This document shows positions 62,003-64,000 of a DNA stretch of 64,000 nt, piece after piece (positions within the stretch are counted from its first letter, which is position 1; each line of letters begins with the position of its first letter). The DNA is taken from contig JALECJ010000254.1 of NCBI GenBank assembly GCA_023515745.1, forward strand, positions 1,984,001 through 2,048,000, read 5' to 3'. Position numbers and translations under genes: made by a program. This DNA is from Amoeboaphelidium protococcarum. Taxonomy: Eukaryota > Aphelidiomycota > Aphelidea. Under the pieces are notes generated by a model. It worked only from the letters and a program-made list of their open reading frames with translations. It was not told the origin of the DNA and ran no database searches.

Positions 62003-63442
62003 TCATTAAGCTTCTTAGTCAACAGACTCCGCCTACTATTACAATGCAGACACGACAGAAGCATCACCACTCTTTGCAGAATCATCCACAGATTTCTACT
62101 CAACAACATCAGCAGTGCTTACATTCTTCTCAGCCTCTTCCTCAGAATGCTTTGACTCTTCTCTAGTGCTGACGGCTTCATCTTGAGCATCTTCGGCGGA
62201 CTGCATAGAATCATTCCCTGAAGTATCTTGCACTTCATTATCCTTCCTGTCTGCTGAAACTTCCGGAGGCGCAGGAGTAGATTCGGCCACTTTATCCACA
62301 GAGTCTTCCCTGATCGGAGTCTGATTATCAGCCATGAGCATTGACTTCCACTTATCCATCAGAGCATTCGATCTCGCCAAGACATTATGCGGCTCCTCAG
62401 ATTATGATGTAAACTGGAGGGTGGAGATTCTCTTCAACACCTTGCCAATCTTACTCTCTTTCAGCATGTCAAAGGTCAAATCAAAGCTCTCAAGTTCAGT
62501 AAGCAGAGAGTCAACGCGATGGAATTCATTCACCAGCGGACCTTCTGGTGAGAGAAAGATCTTTTGCAAGCGATGACGAAGTGCCAGCAGTCTCTCAGCA
62601 GGATTTCGCTTGACAACAGGCTCCACACTTACACGTTAATCTTATACCTTTCCACTACCATTTGCTATGGTGTACCTCTTATTGCGTTTATTCTATTTAA
62701 CAGCGGTGTCATCCTGGTCATCATCCACAATCTTTCGCTTTCGCTTAGTGGTAGATTTAGTCGAAGTAGCATCAGCTTCACTCTACCTTCTCTTTGTCTT
62801 CTTACTCTTGACAGCTTTCTACTTCCCATCCACACCGCTATCATCTTCGTCATCTTAATCTTGTTGATCCAGAATCTCTTCTTCTTCTTCTTCTTCAATA
62901 ACCGGTGCAGATGAATAATCAAAATCCAACAACTCTGGCGTCATGGCCTCTGCAATGGCAAGAGCCAACTACTTATGACCTTTACCAGCGGTGGCCTTTT
63001 TACTAAACTGCTCATAATTCTTGCCTAGATATGGCACGATGATATCCTACTTTTATGCAAACGCGACTTCCCTAGTACCATAAAATATGACAGGATAAGA
63101 GTTGGCAGCAATCTTGGCTTTAGGAATCAGTCTGAGTTGAGGTGGTAGATTATCGTGACTAAGAATCAACGCTGGCCAATGCGGAAATCCGCGCATCTTG
63201 AACCAGCACACAGTTCCCTGCTTTATTTCATCACTCTCGGCACTAATTTCCAACTTAGATTTGTGTCCAGTTGGCTCAATTTTCTCTTCATCAACAGAGT
63301 CAACTTACTATTCGCCAAGTTCCACTTCCTAAATCTCCTCATTCTCATTTCCATTCTATTACAACTACTTTTCACTGACATTTTCCTCCCTATCAACAAC
63401 CATCTAATCGCTTGTGGTTAATTACTCAGACTCAATATTCAT
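62003..63442 (-). CDS. PWWP and IBD-like (LEDGF/HDGF-type) chromatin protein
   Basis: 479 residues. PWWP domain at about 69-145: KQGTVCWFKMRGFPHWPALIL (the PWWP box as PHWP), then SYPVIFYGTREVAFA. A basic/acidic region with poly-Glu and KRKRKIV nuclear signals follows. At about 265-345 an IBD/TFIIS-N-like helical bundle: AERLLALRHRLQKIFLSPEGPLVNEFHRVDSLLTELESFDLTFDMLKESKIGKVLKRI. This is the LEDGF/HRP2 layout (PWWP binds H3K36me, IBD binds partner IBMs). C terminus is acidic. Single exon; start at 63442 gives MNIESEQ. Confidence 0.85.
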
Positions 63443-63895
63443 CTTTTTTATGGTATTTCTTAATACTACAGTATATTACTACGAAACAAAGTGAAATTTA
63501 TAACGGAATATTTTAAGCGACAATAAAGGAAGCTAACGTACAAGAGAAATTTCGTTCTGCAACGCCAAACGCGTTCGTCTTTTCTTTGGTTTTGTCAATC
63601 TCGCGAAATCTCTCTCGCCTCTTCTTTCTCCTACAACTGCTAGCAAAGAAGTATCAGAAACTCAGTAATGGTCTCCTCATCTTTTTCACTTTGTCTTTTC
63701 TCGCTATGATCCTCTTGAGCCAACCACTGCGCAACAGAAGACGCGTCTTTTCTGATTTTTGTCGTCTGAACCTTAGATCAACCGAAATAGCAAAATCACT
63801 TTCCGCTTTCCTACGCTGAAATCCACCCAATATTATTACTATTCACAATCTTAATTCGGATTACTGAAGAGGAAGTAAAAAAATCTTAAAATAAA
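63443..63895. other. Divergent promoter region (PWWP / eL30)
   Basis: Non-coding. CT-rich (CTCGCGAAATCTCTCTCGCCTC) near 63600. A plus-strand frame over 63586-63819 shows no homology. Confidence 0.45.
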
Positions 63896-64000
63896 ATGGT
63901 TGCATAGAAAAAAGTAAAGAAGAATTCAGAGGGCATTAACAGTCGCCTTGCTTTAGTGATGAAGAGTGGTAAATTCTCCATTGGATACAAGTCTACATTA
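63896..64000 (+). CDS. RPL30: Ribosomal protein eL30 (5' part, cut by window end)
   Basis: 35 residues before the window ends: [35 protein letters not shown]. It matches the conserved eL30 N terminus (MVA-KK-KK...[18 protein letters not shown]). The fourth codon TAG is Gln. The gene continues to the right. Confidence 0.93.

Overview
This is a compact eukaryotic nuclear segment. I read 37 protein-coding genes in 64 kb, on both strands, mostly single-exon, with intergenic gaps of about 50-500 bases. The most important property is the genetic code. Conserved proteins (a SERCA calcium pump, PTPA, UPF3, WDR33/Pfs2, RELCH and others) read correctly only if TAA and TAG are glutamine; TGA is the normal terminator and ends every complete gene. 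A standard-code gene caller will break almost every gene here. Only three genes show clear spliceosomal introns (five introns, 50-163 bases, donors GTAAGT/GTACGT/GTGAGA, acceptors mostly TGTAG).

Organism: a UAR=Gln code is known in most ciliates, some diplomonads, oxymonads and dasyclad algae. The gene content looks more opisthokont-like: Rap1 with a Rap-GAP, CLIP-170 with zinc knuckles, a LEDGF-like PWWP protein, a fungal-looking DUF7707-type secreted protein, a Prm10/ThrE protein, hevein-type chitin-binding modules and a Cys-rich metallothionein. A holomycotan relative of fungi such as an aphelid is one possibility, but I cannot verify it from sequence alone. One gene (a novel-plant-SNARE-type Qb SNARE) belongs to a family usually said to be missing from animals and fungi.

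Layout. 1-8.7 kb: fatty-acid elongase, an assembly gap with a G-run, a large zinc-ribbon transposon-associated-like protein, a tiny membrane coiled-coil gene, dynactin p62, metallothionein. 9-19 kb: SH3-PX sorting nexin, double-PH protein, PTPA, Rap1. 19-31 kb: a Rap-GAP diverging from Rap1, NPSN-type SNARE, steroid/ketoacyl reductase, Prm10-like transporter, a free-standing beta-adaptin appendage protein. 31-44 kb: NOPCHAP1-like protein, secreted Cys-rich protein, mitoribosomal mS23, LEA2-like membrane protein, SERCA, RFWD3 (with a frame change near its N terminus), orphan secreted protein, TTD14-like P-loop protein, small membrane protein, threonine aldolase. 44-56 kb: CLIP-170-like, CorA-type Mg transporter, WDR33, TMEM230, Pol I/III AC40, then a cluster of surface/secreted proteins (tetraspanin, chitin-binding protein with an in-frame TGA, secreted orphan) and UPF3. 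56-64 kb: RELCH, second LEA2-like protein, PWWP/IBD protein, and the start of ribosomal protein eL30.

There is no operon logic. Themes that recur are membrane traffic and cytoskeleton (SNX, SNARE, appendage protein, RELCH, CLIP-170, dynactin), Rap signalling, and RNA metabolism (WDR33, UPF3, AC40). The best leads are the reassigned code, the in-frame TGA at 53659 that sits inside a conserved chitin-binding motif, the UCU-UGA frame change in RFWD3, and the trunk-less beta-appendage protein.
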